Part shown: positions 12,070-24,876 of the stretch, piece after piece
Layout of the letters: every line of letters starts with the position of its first letter
Numbering within the stretch: the first letter of the stretch is position 1
Assembly (NCBI GenBank): GCA_026545225.1
Contig: CM048845.1
Location: 55,280,033-55,344,032 of the forward strand
DNA: 64,000 nucleotides
DNA from: Cornus controversa
Taxonomy: Eukaryota; Streptophyta; Magnoliopsida; Cornales; Cornaceae
Reading direction: 5' to 3'
Notes under the pieces: generated by a model
The model's input: the letters and a program-made list of their open reading frames with translations, nothing else
Databases searched by the model: none
What the model was told of the DNA's origin: nothing
Translations under genes and position numbers: made by a program

Positions 12070-14890
12070 GATTTCATCCTCGAAATCGGACATACCTTGT
12101 GAAAGAAACAAATCTGGGTGTTTGGATCGAACTTCGTGCTCTTGCTCCTAGGTAGCCTCTTCCAATCTGTGGTGTCTCCACAAGACCTTGACAAAAGGAA
12201 TGGTCTTTTCCCTCAACACTTGATCTCTAGTGTCAAGAATCTTCGCCGGTTATTCCTCATACGACATGTCTTCCTCAACCTCAATGTCTGTCTAGCCCAA
12301 AACATGTGACAGATCTGGCTCATATTTCCTCAACATGGAAACATGATAGACATTATGAACTCCCTCTAATTGTAGTGGTAAAGCTAAGTGATAGGTTACT
12401 TAACCCACACACTCCAAAATCTCAAAGGGTCCAACAAAACTTGGCGATAACTTGCCACTCTTAGCGAATCTCATCAACTGCTGGCGTGGAGAGACCTTGA
12501 GAAACATATGGCCCCCCACCTCAAATGACAAGTTTTTTTGGGATGATACGGCATAACATTTTTGTCTACTTTGTGCCATGATCAACCGTTGACGAATCAA
12601 CTTTATCTTCTTTATTGTCTCATGCACTATATCCGGTCCCAAGGCAGTTGTTTCCCCCACCTTGGTTCAACAAACCAGTGACTTACATGACCTACCATAT
12701 AATGCCTCAAAAGTTGTCATTTCTATGCTAGCTTGGTAGCTATTGTTATAGGCAAACTCCACCAACGATAAATAGTCTTCCCAATTTCCTCTAAAATCTA
12801 AGATACAAGCTTTCAACATATCCTCCATTATCTAAATGGTACGCTCTGATTAACCATTAGTTTAAGGATGAAAGGCTATACTGGAATGCAACTCTATATT
12901 AAGGGCTAACTGGAAACCTTGCTAAAATCGTAAAGTAAACCTAGGATCTCTGTCTGAAAAATAGCTTACTGAGATTCTCTGCATCATTGGTGACTTGAAT
13001 AGGCAAAAAATGAGTCATCTTAGTGAATCTGTCGACTATGACCCACATGACATCATGTCCCCTCTGTGACCTCGGAAGCCCCATCACGAGGTCTATGGTG
13101 ATATGCTCCCATTTCTATTCTGCTACTGGAAAAGGTTGTAATAAACCAGCCGGTCTTTGATGCTCGACTTTACTTGTTGGCAAGTAAGACACTTAGCCAC
13201 AAATTCAGCTACATCCTTCTTCATCCCTTTCCAACAATACTGTTGCCTTAGGTTGTGATACATTTTTGTCCCATCAGAATGTACCACAAGCCTAGAACTA
13301 TGGAATTATCAAAGAATGCTCTCCCTATATGGAATAGGTACATACATCTTTCCTTTGAACCGTAAACTTTCATCCATATGCAAGGACCAACCTTCTACAA
13401 TATTACCAGCTAAAATTCGAGTGTGAATAGCTCTCATCTCCTCATCCTGCCTATGTGCCTCAATTACTTCATTAACCAAAGTCGGTTGAGTGACAAGGCT
13501 AAACAAGGTAGCTATTCACTACCATCACTGAAGTGCCCAAATCCGCTATGTCCTCCATTATCTTCCATTCTCAAATGGCAATGCTAGCCAAAGTCACATG
13601 TGATTTTTTACTCAAGGCATCAACCACTACATTGGCTTTTCCCGGGTGATACTGAAGATCAAAGTTGTAGTCCTCCATGTATTCAACCCACCTCTATTGC
13701 CAAGAGTTCAAATCCTTTTGTGTGAAGAGATATTTGAGACTCTTGTAATCAGAGAAGAAGTTAATCTTCCCCCCATACAAGTAATGCTTCCACCTCTTCA
13801 ATGTGAAGATAACTGTCGCTAATTCCAAGTCATGAGTCGGGTAGTTTTGCTTTTGAGTCTTTAGTTGTTGTGATCCATAAACAATAACTCTTCCCATTTG
13901 CATCAACATGCAACCTAATCCATCAAGTGAAGCATCACATTATATAACATACCCTAACCCACATTTTGGAATGATTAAAATTGGAGCGGTAGTCAATCTC
14001 TTTTTCAATTCTCGGAAAGCTAGCTCACAAGCTTCATTCCATACGATTTTAACTCCCTTAGTGAGTCTCATCATAGGTGCCATTAACTGTGAGAAATCCT
14101 CTACAAATCTCCGGTAATAGCCAACTAACTCTAAGAAACTCTAGATTTCAAATACATTCTTTGGATGTTCCCAATCTATTACGGTCTCTAACTTAGAAGG
14201 ATCCACAACAACTTCCCCTCTCAAAACCACATGTTCGAGAAACTTCACTTTCGGTAGCCAAAACTCACACTTCTCATATTTGGCATATAACTAATTTTTC
14301 CTTAAAATTTATAGCATTGTTGTCAAATGATTCTCATATTCCTCCACACAAGAATATCGTCTACGAACACCACTACATACTCGTCAATGAATGCACTAAA
14401 CACCCGGTTCATTAAGTGCATAAATGCCGCTGGTGCATTTGTCAAACTGAAAGGCATTACAAAGAACTCATAATGACCATACCGTGTTTAAAAGGCCATT
14501 TTTGAAACATCCTTATCCTTGACTCTCAATTGATAATACCCCGACCTCAAGTCAATCTTGGAGAAATACTTAGCTCATTTGAGTTGATCAAACAAATCAT
14601 CTATCCTTGGCAAATGATATTTGTTCTTAATCATCACACTGTTTAGCTTTTGATAGTTAATACATGACTGTAGTGGCCCATTCTTCTTCTTAGCTAATAG
14701 GACCGGTGCTCCCCAAGGTGATACGCTAGGACGTATAAAACCTTTTGCCTTTAGGTCCTCTAATTGCTTCTTTAGCTCTTTTAACTCTGCTGGTGCCATT
14801 CGATATAGTGCCATCGAAATGGGTGTCATACCAGGTATGACGTCAATGGAAAATTTAACTTCTTGACTAGAAGGTAATTTTGTCAACTCC
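12070..14890 (-). pseudogene. pol region: RT, RNase H, integrase, chromodomain (fossil)
   Basis: Minus-strand pieces, in transcription order, are as follows. Reverse transcriptase N-terminal part is at 14886-14575 ([34 protein letters not shown]). RT core and connection are between 14575 and 13910. RNase H is at 13909-13694 ([25 protein letters not shown]). The integrase zinc-binding part lies around 13240-13170 (FVAKCLTCQQVK). The integrase core is about 13100-12700 and its C-terminal part is 12660-12400 (VGGHMFLKVSPRQ, SPSFVGPFEI). Downstream to about 12070 the sequence resembles the chromodomain tail of Tekay integrases (LWRHHRLEEATWE). These domains would copy and integrate the element. 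There are many interruptions. Confidence 0.85.
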
Positions 14891-15193
14891 TTCGGAAAAA
14901 CATCCTCAAATTCTCACACCACTTCAAAAAAGATCCCGAGTTTTCCCCCTTCTTCACCGGTCACAAGGCTAGCTAAGAAAAAGTCATAACCATCTTGACC
15001 CCATAGTCCGTGTAGTGATGAAGAATGAAATTCACTCCATTCCCCCACGAAGCAAAAAAAAATCTCCTTTGGGTGTACACACTGACATTCTTCCTTGGTA
15101 GCAATCTATATTGGCTCTAAATGAAGACAACCAATCCATTTCGAGAATGACATCAAAACTCATCATCTCTAAGCGCACGAAATCAAATACCAA

Positions 15194-15376
15194 CTACCGA
15201 CTTGCTATCTCTATCTCACATGGCCGACATACCATATCCAGGATCACCCTACCCCCAATTGGCATATCAATGCACAAGGCTCTTTCTAAGGTTGACACCT
15301 CTAACCCCAATGTAGAAGTAAAAGTAGTTGATATAAAAGAATGTGATGCTCCCGAGTCAATTAAAACTCTACCCAA
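15194..15376 (-). pseudogene. Aspartic protease region (fossil)
   Basis: The retropepsin active-site block LIDSGASHSFIS is visible near the start, followed by a hydrophobic strand pattern. It lies between the gag knuckles and RT as expected for a Ty3/gypsy polyprotein. It would process Gag-Pol in the particle. Confidence 0.85.
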
Positions 15377-15639
15377 GAGCTAGATACAAGAAAAATACCT
15401 CTCATAACTAATGAAATCACAAAAATCTCGGTTGAAGTAATAGAGGCCCGACCTTGTATGTTTCGTCCTACTTGACCACTCCCCTAATGACCTGACTGCT
15501 GCATAGAGGCAGTAGGAGTCATTTCCCTCCCTAGTTGCAAACTCTGAATAGACTGTGGAGGTAATGGAAATTGGGGAACTCTGAAATCTGACTACGCCCC
15601 AGAAGCCTGTGAATACTACTGCTATGACCTCGCAGCATC

Positions 15640-16655
15640 ATGAGAACCACTCTTTTTCTAAGGACAATCTTTTACTATATGCCCCGCTTGTCCATACTAA
15701 AAGTATTTACTCACAACTCTTTTAAGTGTAGGTTACAACTGTGGGCATTCTGATTGGTAATGTCCCATCTGTTGACATTGGTAACACTTTACCCTGTCTC
15801 AAGATGATCTAGAAGGCATAAACATTATAGAGACTAACTGTGTTTGTTGAGGCCCTCTAGGGAAATAACTACTCCCCTTATGCTTCTTCTTCAAATTGCT
15901 ATCCGAATGAGAACCCGTATTTCACTACTGACTCCTCAAGTTTCATATCCTTCATATATCATTGTCATCCACTTGTGCCAACAGTGTCCTTCTCACCATC
16001 TTCGCATAGCTTGGCAAGTCCAAGATGGTGACCTTGGCCCTTAGCTCAAATCGAAGCCTTTTCACGAATCTCCTTACCTTGGCTTGCTCATTTGCTACCA
16101 TCTCTAGTGCAAAGCAAGATAAAGCAATAAAGTTATTTTCATACTCCATTACACTCATCCCTCCTTGGATTAAGTGTTTGAATTCATCTTGTAAAGAGTC
16201 TTTGACTGTGTCCAAAAAATACTTCTCTAGAAACAACCTTCTGAAAGTCTCTTACTCCTTGTACCTCACTTTATGAGAGTCAGTCATGGATTTCCACCAT
16301 AGGTCCACCGTCTTAATCAATTGAATAGGAATCATTGATATCCTCAAGTTATCTTCATCTATCCTAAGTACATCAAATGCTTTGGATATCTGTTCAAGCC
16401 AATCTTTTGCAGCCATAGGATCCGCGTTCCTATCAAATATAGGTGGGTTCATTTTCTTGAACATCTCAAGAGCCTTTAGTGCCCTATTTCCACCTCCTTA
16501 TGCGTGATTCTGTAGACCTTTATTTATAGTCCTTGCCAACAATTAGATAGCAGTAGTCATCTCTCTGACCAATTGCGCTCCATCAATCAATGGTGGTCGT
16601 GGTGGACTTGGAGGCTGGATCTACACCTTACCATGTCCTCTTCTCGGTGGCATGA
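15640..16655 (-). pseudogene. gag region of the Tekay-like chromovirus (fossil)
   Basis: A likely start is MPPRRG near 16652. Gag blocks are at 16464-16252 (NADPMAAKDWLEQI, DNLRISMIPIQLIKTVDLWW) and 16236-15952 (EYENNFIALSCFALEM, FVKRLRFELRAKVTIL). Zinc-knuckle signatures follow near 15786-15744 (CYQCQQMGHYQSEC) and around 15690-15650 (GQAGHIVKDCP). The arrangement matches the gag of the element at the left end of the window but the sequence differs clearly. Several interruptions are present. Confidence 0.82.
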
Positions 16656-16927
16656 TTCTAATAAACAATTCAAATCAAAGATTAATCACATGGATATATC
16701 AATTAATCATTTCTACCCACTTATAGAATCATGTTATTGCACTTAACACAATTAAAACATATAACACATAAGAGTCACCTAAACCCAACTCTTACCCCAC
16801 GTCCTTAGGCATTTTGACCTAATACCGACATTAGTCCCTAGGTATTCCAACCTAGTACTCTAATAACAATTCGAGAAACATCAATTCTTTAACCCTTACT
16901 CATCGCCCCTAGGTATTCCAACCTAGT

Positions 16928-16939
16928 GCTCTGATACCA
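16928..16939 (-). other. Primer binding site, tRNA-iMet
   Basis: It reads TGGTATCAGAGC on the minus strand, three bases inside the LTR end at 16943. Confidence 0.9.
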
Positions 16940-17190
16940 TGTTGTCACACCCCGATTTTTTACTCCCGAAAATAGATGGTGAAAGTCCCACCGGTTCACA
17001 TTCATGAATTGCTCAATTCCAGAACTTGACTTTGTGTGTGTTTAGAATTTCAGAATGATACTTAGTCCATTGGAAAGAGGATTCAAAAATACTCAATTTT
17101 TTTTTAAAAAAAACATACTCAAATCCAATTTAAAACAAAGAAGTTACGCCCGATTGAAGTTTGGACCAATTTTAGATTATGCTGTAAATA

Positions 17191-17554
17191 GTAATTACGA
17201 TCCATCGTAATTACTAGGGCGGTTGTGTCCATTCACTCTAATGACATACATACACTTACTTATGTATGAGTCACCCTCAATAATATATTATGGACCCACA
17301 CGTGGCCACACATTGCATCCCCAAATACTTCCCCAATTCTATCTTAACAATCCACCTAGCCACACATTATGATACATCATAATTTTGGTTACGAGGCATC
17401 GTATTTATGATGTATTGCATAAGGTGCATACCATCCTACGAAATCCACTAGAATCCCACTCAAAACACCCCACTATTTATGATGCATCGTTATTGGGTTT
17501 ACGATGCATCACCGTATCATGTACATCGTAATGGGGATTATGATGCATCATAAT
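17191..17554. repeat. Palindrome cluster with ACGATGCATCGT-like cores
   Basis: Several inverted motifs lie within 360 bp: a near-perfect 24-bp one at 17191-17214 (arms GTAATTACGAT), others around 17370-17420 and 17470-17510, and a perfect 18-bp palindrome ATTATGATGCATCATAAT at 17537-17554. It occupies the same general part of the LTR as the TCGATTGATCGA array of the left element, but with a different core. Confidence 0.85.
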
Positions 17555-19168
17555 AACTCACCCTACTACAATAGCAAATCCACCAAGTGATTCCAACAAT
17601 CATTCTCCTTCTAATTCATCATCCTAAAAAAAAAATTCATAGAACATAATTATCATTTCTACACATTCCATGAATCCACAAAATGATAATTCATCACAAT
17701 AAGATTCCACCTCATACACTTGAAACACAAAAATAATAATTCATGCATGATCATACACCTACTTCTAAAACCATCAATTTTACACAATCTTCAAGAGTTA
17801 TTAAACTTATCATACATAGATAGAACATTGAAGGTCTCATAGACACTTCTTATCCAAAATAGATACAATATTTCTAAACTAGTTCACATGCCACAAACTG
17901 ACATGGGCATTTATGTATATGTCTCAAAACACAAAATGCTCAAAAATAGAGTTCTTCTACTCTAGGTCCAACTCATGGTTGTGCATCCTCAACCTCCTCC
18001 TTGCCATGCTCTAAAAGTGTTAGTTTAGCAGGATGGGGAATTTTAATGAGCTCAAGGTTACAATGTCATGCAATTTATTAAGGTCCACATTTTATGTTCA
18101 ATGCAAAAAATACAAATCAAGCTCGACGAACTACATTCCATGTTCCCTAGCATCCTAATCACAAGCTTATATGCTCAATTCACCCAAGTTATGGCATATA
18201 CGTCAATTATAATTTGACAACCATATAAAGACAATTCATGCATAATGAATATTTCAGTCATATATGTGACATATGACATAATCAAAGTTGGATTAAAATC
18301 CACACAAGTCATGTAAATTCATATAAGTTACATATAAGACTCATACACACTCTCTCGGATTTGGTTCACACTCACTCACACACAAGATGCGTACCATATT
18401 CCCATATCTCAATCTTAGTTATTTTAGGGCTACTAACCCATTGGTAACCAACCCATCTTGCGCAACTTTGAGAATTTTCAACCCTTGGAGATATCTTCCC
18501 CAACTACTTTCCCATGAGCCACCTCCGAGACACCCCACACTCACACAAAATATTTCACATTTTGCACACACATTCACAAATTTGATACATTGCACGCATC
18601 GTATGTCCTTGTTCAATTTTAGCATGTCACATAAGAATCATAAGACACATACATAAGTTTAACCCCCAAATTAAGTTTTCATCATTTCCCCCCAAAAACC
18701 CGATATATGCAATTCATGCCCCACATTGCACATATTAACAATTCATGTAATTCTAAGCATATACTAACCCTTTCTAGCAAGAAGAAGATATGTAGAACCA
18801 TAAAGAACAAGGATTGCAACCTAGGATTCAATATATATCATATTTTACATAAAAAACATTCATTTTATGCCCTAGAAATAAAATTAAACTTGAATTTAGA
18901 AGGCAGAAGACACACCCCCTACCTCATTAGGTTTTGTTTCAAGTTATCCCACATTTTCACTACCCCCAAGGTTGTCTAACTGTGACTTTGTTTAGTTGTA
19001 AATGAAGCCCTTGTCATATAGAACATACTTTCCTTCTTCGGTGTCCTCTAAATCGAACCTTAGCACCTTCTAAATCTAGAGAGAAGTTGAAGAATACAAA
19101 GAGGAGAGAGGAGGAGCTTGGGCGGCTCTTTAGAGAGAGAAACAAGTGATTGAAATATTTGTAATTGA

Positions 19169-19178
19169 TATTTATAAG
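19169..19178 (-). promoter_or_regulatory. LTR TATA box
   Basis: It reads CTTATAAATA on the minus strand, with TTTCTCTCTCTAAAGAGCC about 35 bp downstream. The same box is kept in the 3' LTR at 11691-11700, which supports a real promoter element. Confidence 0.6.
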
Positions 19179-19779
19179 CCCCACACAGTAAAAAGACCAA
19201 AATTCCCTTATTCACTTAGCGTACCTTCCCGACCTCCATTTTTGAATCCGAAAGAAGTTATGGACTCGAAATCATTTCTACGTCTCTCCAAATACTATAA
19301 TTGGTCTATAACCAAGAATAAAATTTTTCAAAAAAATATCTGGATTCCCGAGCCCACCTGATCCCTATCTCGGTTCGCAACGGCCCAAAATTTTAAAATG
19401 AGCTGAATGGCTCAAAAAACTAGTCCCCACATATATAAATCATACTTAAAACATATGCAAATCATTTAAATTCCTATTTTAGAAAATAAATAAATAATAA
19501 CAATAAATGAATCAATACATTGTCGATAGCAGGAGAATGAGGTATGTAGTCCCTTAGTCAAGAAGACTTCCCTGGGGTATGCCCCGACGTCCCAAGTGAC
19601 CAGGAGAATGTCATAGCATTTGAATACCAAGTTCAAAACTTGAATCAAAGTCTGACCCAAGTACTGCAGCAAAATACAGCAATCCCGCAGTGCTTTCGTC
19701 GCTGGGTAACACCAGTACCATCACGGAGTCACCTTAGGCCGGTTGATCCAGAGGGGGATGATGTTGGACGAGATAGCGA

Positions 19780-20985
19780 AGTCCTGGTAGACGATGCAGC
19801 CAAAAGATGAGTTAGAGGTGATCAGAAAGTGATGAATTCCCTTCACTTAATCCCACTAACCTCCCTTTCTTTGCTAAGGTAATGAACTGTTCTCTGCTCA
19901 ACAAGTTCAAGATGCTTACCCTTAAAAACTTTGATGGGATGAAGGACCCGCTAGATCATCTGGAGACCTACAAGGCACTGATGTACCTCTAGGGAGTACT
20001 AGATGCAATTATGTGCAGAGATTTTTCCACTACATTAAAAGGTTCTGCTCTTCATGGTTTAACAGGCTGAAGCCTGCGTTTATACATTCCTTCAAAGAAT
20101 TGAGCTAGATGTTTGTCAGCAATTTCATTGATGGCCGAAGGCATAGGAAGCTTGTCACCTATATCCTAAATGTGAGACAAACTAAGGGGGAGTCATTGTG
20201 AGACTACATCAACCGCTTTAACAGGGAGATGTTGTAGGTCGATGCTTTGGATGACAAGGTAACAGATACCGCATTCACAGGGGTCTACTAACATTAAAAT
20301 TCATAAAATCAATTTCCAAACATTTTCCATAAAGTATGTCCGAACTGCTTTTGAAAGCTCAAAAGTATATGAATGTAGAGGATGCCCTTAATGCGCGGAG
20401 GAAAAAAGGTGATAGTGACAAAAAGGAAGAGGGACCCCAAATATGGTAGGACGTCATGAGAGTAGAGCGATAAATCATCGTACCATGATAGGGGATTCAA
20501 TTTTACCCCTTTAAACACGTAAATAAGCCAAATCCTCCTCTACATCCAAGATGACCCGACAGTAACATGGCTGCCAAAACTAAGAATTGATCCCTCCAAG
20601 AGGTCCCGTGATAAGTATTATAGATTTCATCATGACCATGGGCACGATACAGATGAGTTCATAGACTGAAAAAGTATATTGAAAGTCTAATTCATAGAAG
20701 CCATCTACGTAGATTTATGGTCAGATATGAGAGGAGGGTGCAGGACCGCCTGTATGATGGTAAAGAGGACAACAATCGAAGAAATCCTCCGTTGGGGAAA
20801 ATCAGAGTTATCTCGGATGGACTTGCAGGCGGTGGAGAATCCAAGGCCGCTCACAAAGCACACGTGAGAAAAAGCAGAAGCTTTTGTGAAGTGGGCAAAG
20901 TGAGTCAAATAACTATCAAGCACCCCCGGCTAGACGATCAAATTATAACTTTCTCAAAGGCTGCTGCGAGGGGAGTTCAGTAACC
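19780..20985 (+). pseudogene. Tat gag region (fossil)
   Basis: Recognisable blocks are LTLKNFDGMKDPLDHLETYK near 19917-19976, then GVLDAIMCRDFSTTLKGSAL (about 19996-20055), a stretch resembling FVSNFIDGRRHRK (about 20111-20150), and at 20717-20980 a C-terminal part with PPLGKIRVISDGLAGGGES. The last is the usual Tat gag-protease linker (ISGG-like). The capsid fold is inferred from these phrases only. Confidence 0.8.
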
Positions 20986-21001
20986 ACATGATGATGCCCT
21001 A

Positions 21002-21300
21002 ATGGTTACGCTGATTATCACCAATTTCAAAATTAGGCGAGTATTGATTCATACTGGCAGTTCTGTTAACATCCTGTTTGTAGGAGCCTTTTACCAAATG
21101 AGAAATTGTAGGGAAAGACTCAAGCTTACTAAGTCCCCACTTATTGTGTTCTTTGGAGAGAAGTTTATTTCACTCAGTATCATTGACCTTCTAATCACTG
21201 CTGGTACAAGTCCCAAACAAGTCAATAAAATTGTGGCCTTTTTTTATTGTATATTGCCCATCTACTTACAATTTCATCATAGGAAGAGCTACGTTGAATG
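21002..21300 (+). pseudogene. Tat protease region (fossil)
   Basis: The phrase VLIHTGSSVNILFVGAF sits where Tat elements have the retropepsin block V-DTGSSADILF. It is followed by KLTKSPLIVFFGE and LLITAGTSPKQ, which match the conserved L-PL-GFSGE and LPVTAGT blocks of the family. Confidence 0.82.
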
Positions 21301-21779
21301 CCATGAGAGCAGTGAGCTCCATTTATCATTTTCTTGTACAGTTCCCCACTGACTATGGCATTAGGGAACTAAGGAAAGATCAAGCCACTGCTTGAGAATG
21401 ATATGCCACTTCCCTAAAATAGAGGAAGGTACCAAAAAATTTGAGCATTGAAGGCCTAGAAGTTAAAGATAAAGAGGAGGTTTGCCACGCAAAACCAATG
21501 GAGGTGCTAGTTAAGGTAGACTTGTATGAGCTAGATGCAGGAAAAAGAGGTGAGTGCGGGGTCATCGCTCTCACCCACCGCTCAAGAGGAGCTCGTTCAA
21601 TTCCTCAAAATAAAGAGGGATGCATTTGTTTGGTCCCATGAGGACATGCTTGGGATTGACCTAGCCATTACTATGTAGTGATTGAATGTTGACCCAACTG
21701 CCAAGCCTATCAGATAGAAGAGACGAAATCTTGCTCCAGAGAGAAATTTGGCAATCTCTGATGAGGTGGATAAATTATT

Positions 21780-22925
21780 GAAGGCCAAATTCGTGTCGAA
21801 AACGCATTACCATAGCTGGTTGCCAAATGAAGTCTTAGTAAAGAAGTCCACATGGTAAGTGGCGCTTATGTGTGGATTTCACCGATCTGAATAAAGCATG
21901 CCCAAAGGACAACTTCCATCTCCCATGAAATGATATGCTAGTGGAAGGAACGATCGGGTGTGAATGACTCAATTTCATGGATGCCTACTCAGGATATAAT
22001 CAAATCCCAATGTTACCATCAAACTAAGAAAAAGACATCTTTCGTAATAGAAAGACGATTGTATTGCTACACAGTCATGCCATTTGGCTTGAAGAATGCA
22101 TGTGTGACCATTCAAAGACTAGTCAACATGATGTTTAAAGCACAAATTGGTAGGAACATGGAGGTGTATGTCAATAACATGCTCATCAAGAGCCAGAAAG
22201 CCACCAGCCACTTGGATGACTTACATGAAGCCTTTGATGTCTTTCAAAATTACAAAATGAAGCTCAACCCTAGTGAGTACGCTTTTGGAAATTTGTCTGA
22301 AAATTTTTTGGGCTACCTAGTTAGTAAAAGGGTAATAGAAGCCAACCCAAAAAAGGTGAAGGCAATCTTGGACATAAAATCACCTAGAATGTTAAAGAAG
22401 TCTACAGGCTGACAAGCAAGATGGCATCGTTGAACAAACTAGTCTCCCGCACTACAGACAAGTGTCTCCCATTCTTCCAAATCCTCAAAAAGGTCTTTAG
22501 ATGGACACAAGAGTGCGAACAAGCCCTATCTAAGCTAAATTAGTATTTCAGTTCACCCCCACTTTTATCTCGTATGCATTCAAGGGAAGAACTGTACTTA
22601 TACTTGGCCATCTCGCCAGTAACGATCTTTTCTGCACTAGCGTGAGAAGATGAAGGGGTGAAGAGGCCAGTCTACTATGCTAGCAAAGTGCTTTGAGGGG
22701 CTAAAGAAAGATATCCCTTCATTGAGAAGTTGGCATTTGCCTTGGTCATGTCAGCTAGGAAACTCAGGCCATACTTCCAAGCATATACAATAGTGGTTCT
22801 TACTGATTAACCACTTTGACAGGTCCTCTTCAAACTTGAGACTTTTGGATGGCTTGTGAAGTGGCCCATGGAATTGAAGGAGTTCGACATCCGATACAAG
22901 CCAAGGTTGGCAATAAAAAGGCTAA
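21780..22925 (+). pseudogene. Tat reverse transcriptase and start of RNase H (fossil)
   Basis: The RT core is visible at 21960-22412: KTSFVIERRLYCYTVMPFG, GLKNACVTIQRLVNMMF, the MEVYVNNMLIKS block in the catalytic-strand position, then MKLNPSEYAFG and FLGYLVSKRVIEANPKK. Downstream to 22925 a connection and RNase H beginning is suggested by TDKCLPFFQILKK-like and YASKVL-like phrases. The region is cut at 22929 by the inserted terminal-repeat element and resumes at 24877. Confidence 0.85.
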
Positions 22926-22929
22926 GTAC

Positions 22930-23279
22930 TGATGCAGCCACAGAATCCCCAATTTTCTAGGGTTAACTTTACAATTTTTAGAAACTTTCCATATTTTGAA
23001 TTTTCATAATTTTTATGTAATTTCCTTATTTTCAGTAATTTTCTTGTTTTATTTTTAATTTATAGTTGGTAATTGTCTAATACATGGCATAGATTGGGGA
23101 GGAAAAAACTCTATGTAAGGCCATGTAATTGTTAGGGTTTGATTATTTTTATTGAAGAGATAATTTATAGAAACTTATAGTTTACTTTCAATTCTCCTTT
23201 CTCTTGTTTAATTCTTTTATTTTGTTTCAACATTGCTGTGACGATGATTTGATCGACTTCTCTTGGTAAGGCGGCATCA
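22930..23279 (+). repeat. 5' LTR of the inserted terminal-repeat element
   Basis: It starts TGATGCAGCCAC and ends GGCGGCATCA. The related box in the 3' LTR reads CTCTATATAAGGCC, a good TATA candidate. Confidence 0.9.
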
Positions 23280-24521
23280 TTTGGTTTCAACTTTTTGACT
23301 GCTCAACATACCTCCACAATAACCACCAAGAGGAAAAAATGGTAGGATGCACGCTCCAGCTGAACCTTTACCCCAACAACACGAAGATGAGATAGAGTTT
23401 TTGCGGAGACAAGTCGAGTTGTTGACTCACCTATTGGGTCAACGTGTTGTCAACTCATCGGTTAACAACAACCCATTGGTTTATGACAATATTCTGGTTG
23501 ATGACAATGTGTCAAGCACTGAGGCTATCACGAAATATCCATTCTATGTTTTGTATCGCCATAGATCAATCAATGAGTGGACTGACCATTGTTAGCCTAC
23601 AAATATCAAATTCGATATTCTTAAGTTTCATGAAGAGAAGGACAATCTTGAAGAGGATTTTGTAAATCTTTTTTGCAGTAGCATAGCACCTGAACCAACA
23701 CCTATTCTATTTAATGAAAGGCATTAGGATTGTGGCTTTAAGGTGAAATTCCTGAATTTGTAAGAAATCTTAGTAGAGGAGATGGTGCAATCCTAGAGGT
23801 CAAGCCAAAATATGACGAGTCCACAGATGAAGAGGACAATGATATCCTATATGGTGATGTAGGAGACTTTTTGGTCATGTGAAAGTCATTATTGCTTATT
23901 GAACATGAGGTCGAAAAAGACTAGTTGTGCACTAACACCTTTCACACCACCTGCACTATTGGTGAAAAGGTGTGCAATAAGATTATTGATAGTGGTAGTT
24001 GTTAGAATATAGTGGTAACAATAGCAATGGAGAAAAATGAAGTGCTTAACCTTTCATCAACGAGAGATTTGCAAGAATACAAGTCTGACTATTTATTGGT
24101 GTTTGAAGATTTGAGCACTAAAACAAGTTTACATAGCTTGGAAGATATGGTTGATCATGAAGCTTTTGAATCTATGAAGATAAAAAATAGTGGATTTCAC
24201 TTTTATGATATAATTTAGGATGAATTCATTGAGCGCACAACAACTGCGAAGTGTTTGTTGGAACAAAAATTAAAGTTGACTGAACTTCTAGTTCATGATA
24301 CGTGTTCCACAGAGTTGTTCAAATCTACCCAAGTTCAAAGGAAATCTAACAAAATCTATGATTATTATGCAAATGAATTCTTTTTTAGTATAAGAAGGTT
24401 ATTATATTTGATTCGAGTTCAGAAAAGAAGAAAGAAGTGATGAAAAGCTATGTTCATATTTTTGATTGATCGTGTAATTTATTTCAAACTTGAAGACGAG
24501 TTCTTTCTAAGTAGGAGGGAC

Positions 24522-24871
24522 TCATGCAGCCACTGAATCCCTAATTTTCTAGGGTTAACTTTACAATTTTTAGAAACTTTCCATATTTTAAATTTTCCTA
24601 ATTTTTATGTAATTTTCTTATTTTTAGTAATTTTATTGTTTTAGTTTTAATTTTTATTTGGTAGTTGTCTAATATATGACATAGATTGGGGAGGAAGAAA
24701 CTCTATATAAGGCCATATAATTGCTAGGGATTGATAATTTTTGTTGAAGAGATAATTTACAGCAACTTATAGTTTGATTTTAATTCTCCTTTCTCTTGTT
24801 TAATTCTTTTATTTCATTTTAATATTTCTTTGATGATGATTTGATCGTCTCCTCTTGGTAAGGCGACATCA
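24522..24871 (+). repeat. 3' LTR of the inserted terminal-repeat element
   Basis: It aligns end to end with the 5' LTR, ends GGCGACATCA, and is followed by the AGTAC duplication. Confidence 0.9.
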
Positions 24872-24876
24872 AGTAC

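Larger units (their letters stand above)
10750..19514 (-). mobile_element. Tekay-like chromovirus, minus strand (fossil)
   Basis: The order on the minus strand is 5' LTR (19514-16943), primer site for tRNA-iMet (16939-16928), gag (about 16655-15640), protease (15376-15194), reverse transcriptase, RNase H, integrase with a chromodomain-type tail (about 14890-12070), polypurine tract (about 12066-12054) and a truncated 3' LTR (12047 down to about 10750). Domain order and the motifs [18 protein letters not shown]-like and KLSPSFVGPFEILECVG place it in Tekay/Del. It is old, with many interruptions in gag-pol. Its 5' LTR abuts Tat gag sequence at 19515, so it probably inserted into the Tat element. 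Confidence 0.88.
16943..19514 (-). repeat. 5' LTR of the Tekay-like element, 2572 bp
   Basis: On the plus strand it runs from TGTCACACCCCG (16943) to GAATCA (19514). The right boundary is set by alignment with the 3' LTR end at 12047, and the left by the primer site. It contains a TATA-like box (19169-19178) with a CT-rich start region below it, and a palindrome cluster at 17191-17554. The two LTRs show clear divergence over the shared half, so the insertion is not recent. Confidence 0.88.
22930..24871 (+). mobile_element. Small gypsy-derived terminal-repeat element inserted in the Tat element
   Basis: Two 350-bp LTRs (22930-23279, 24522-24871) flank a 1242-bp interior. A purine tract AAGTAGGAGGGAC precedes the 3' LTR, and 5-bp target duplications AGTAC lie at 22925-22929 and 24872-24876. 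The interior has a gag-like N-terminal piece (23347-23595, with a coiled-coil-like EDEIEFLRRQVELLTHLLGQ), a protease-like stretch near 23940-24000 (GEKVCNKIIDSGS) and no RT or integrase. It is a non-autonomous element of the gag-bearing small type. The LTRs differ at roughly a tenth of positions by eye, so it is older than the TRIM. Confidence 0.9.
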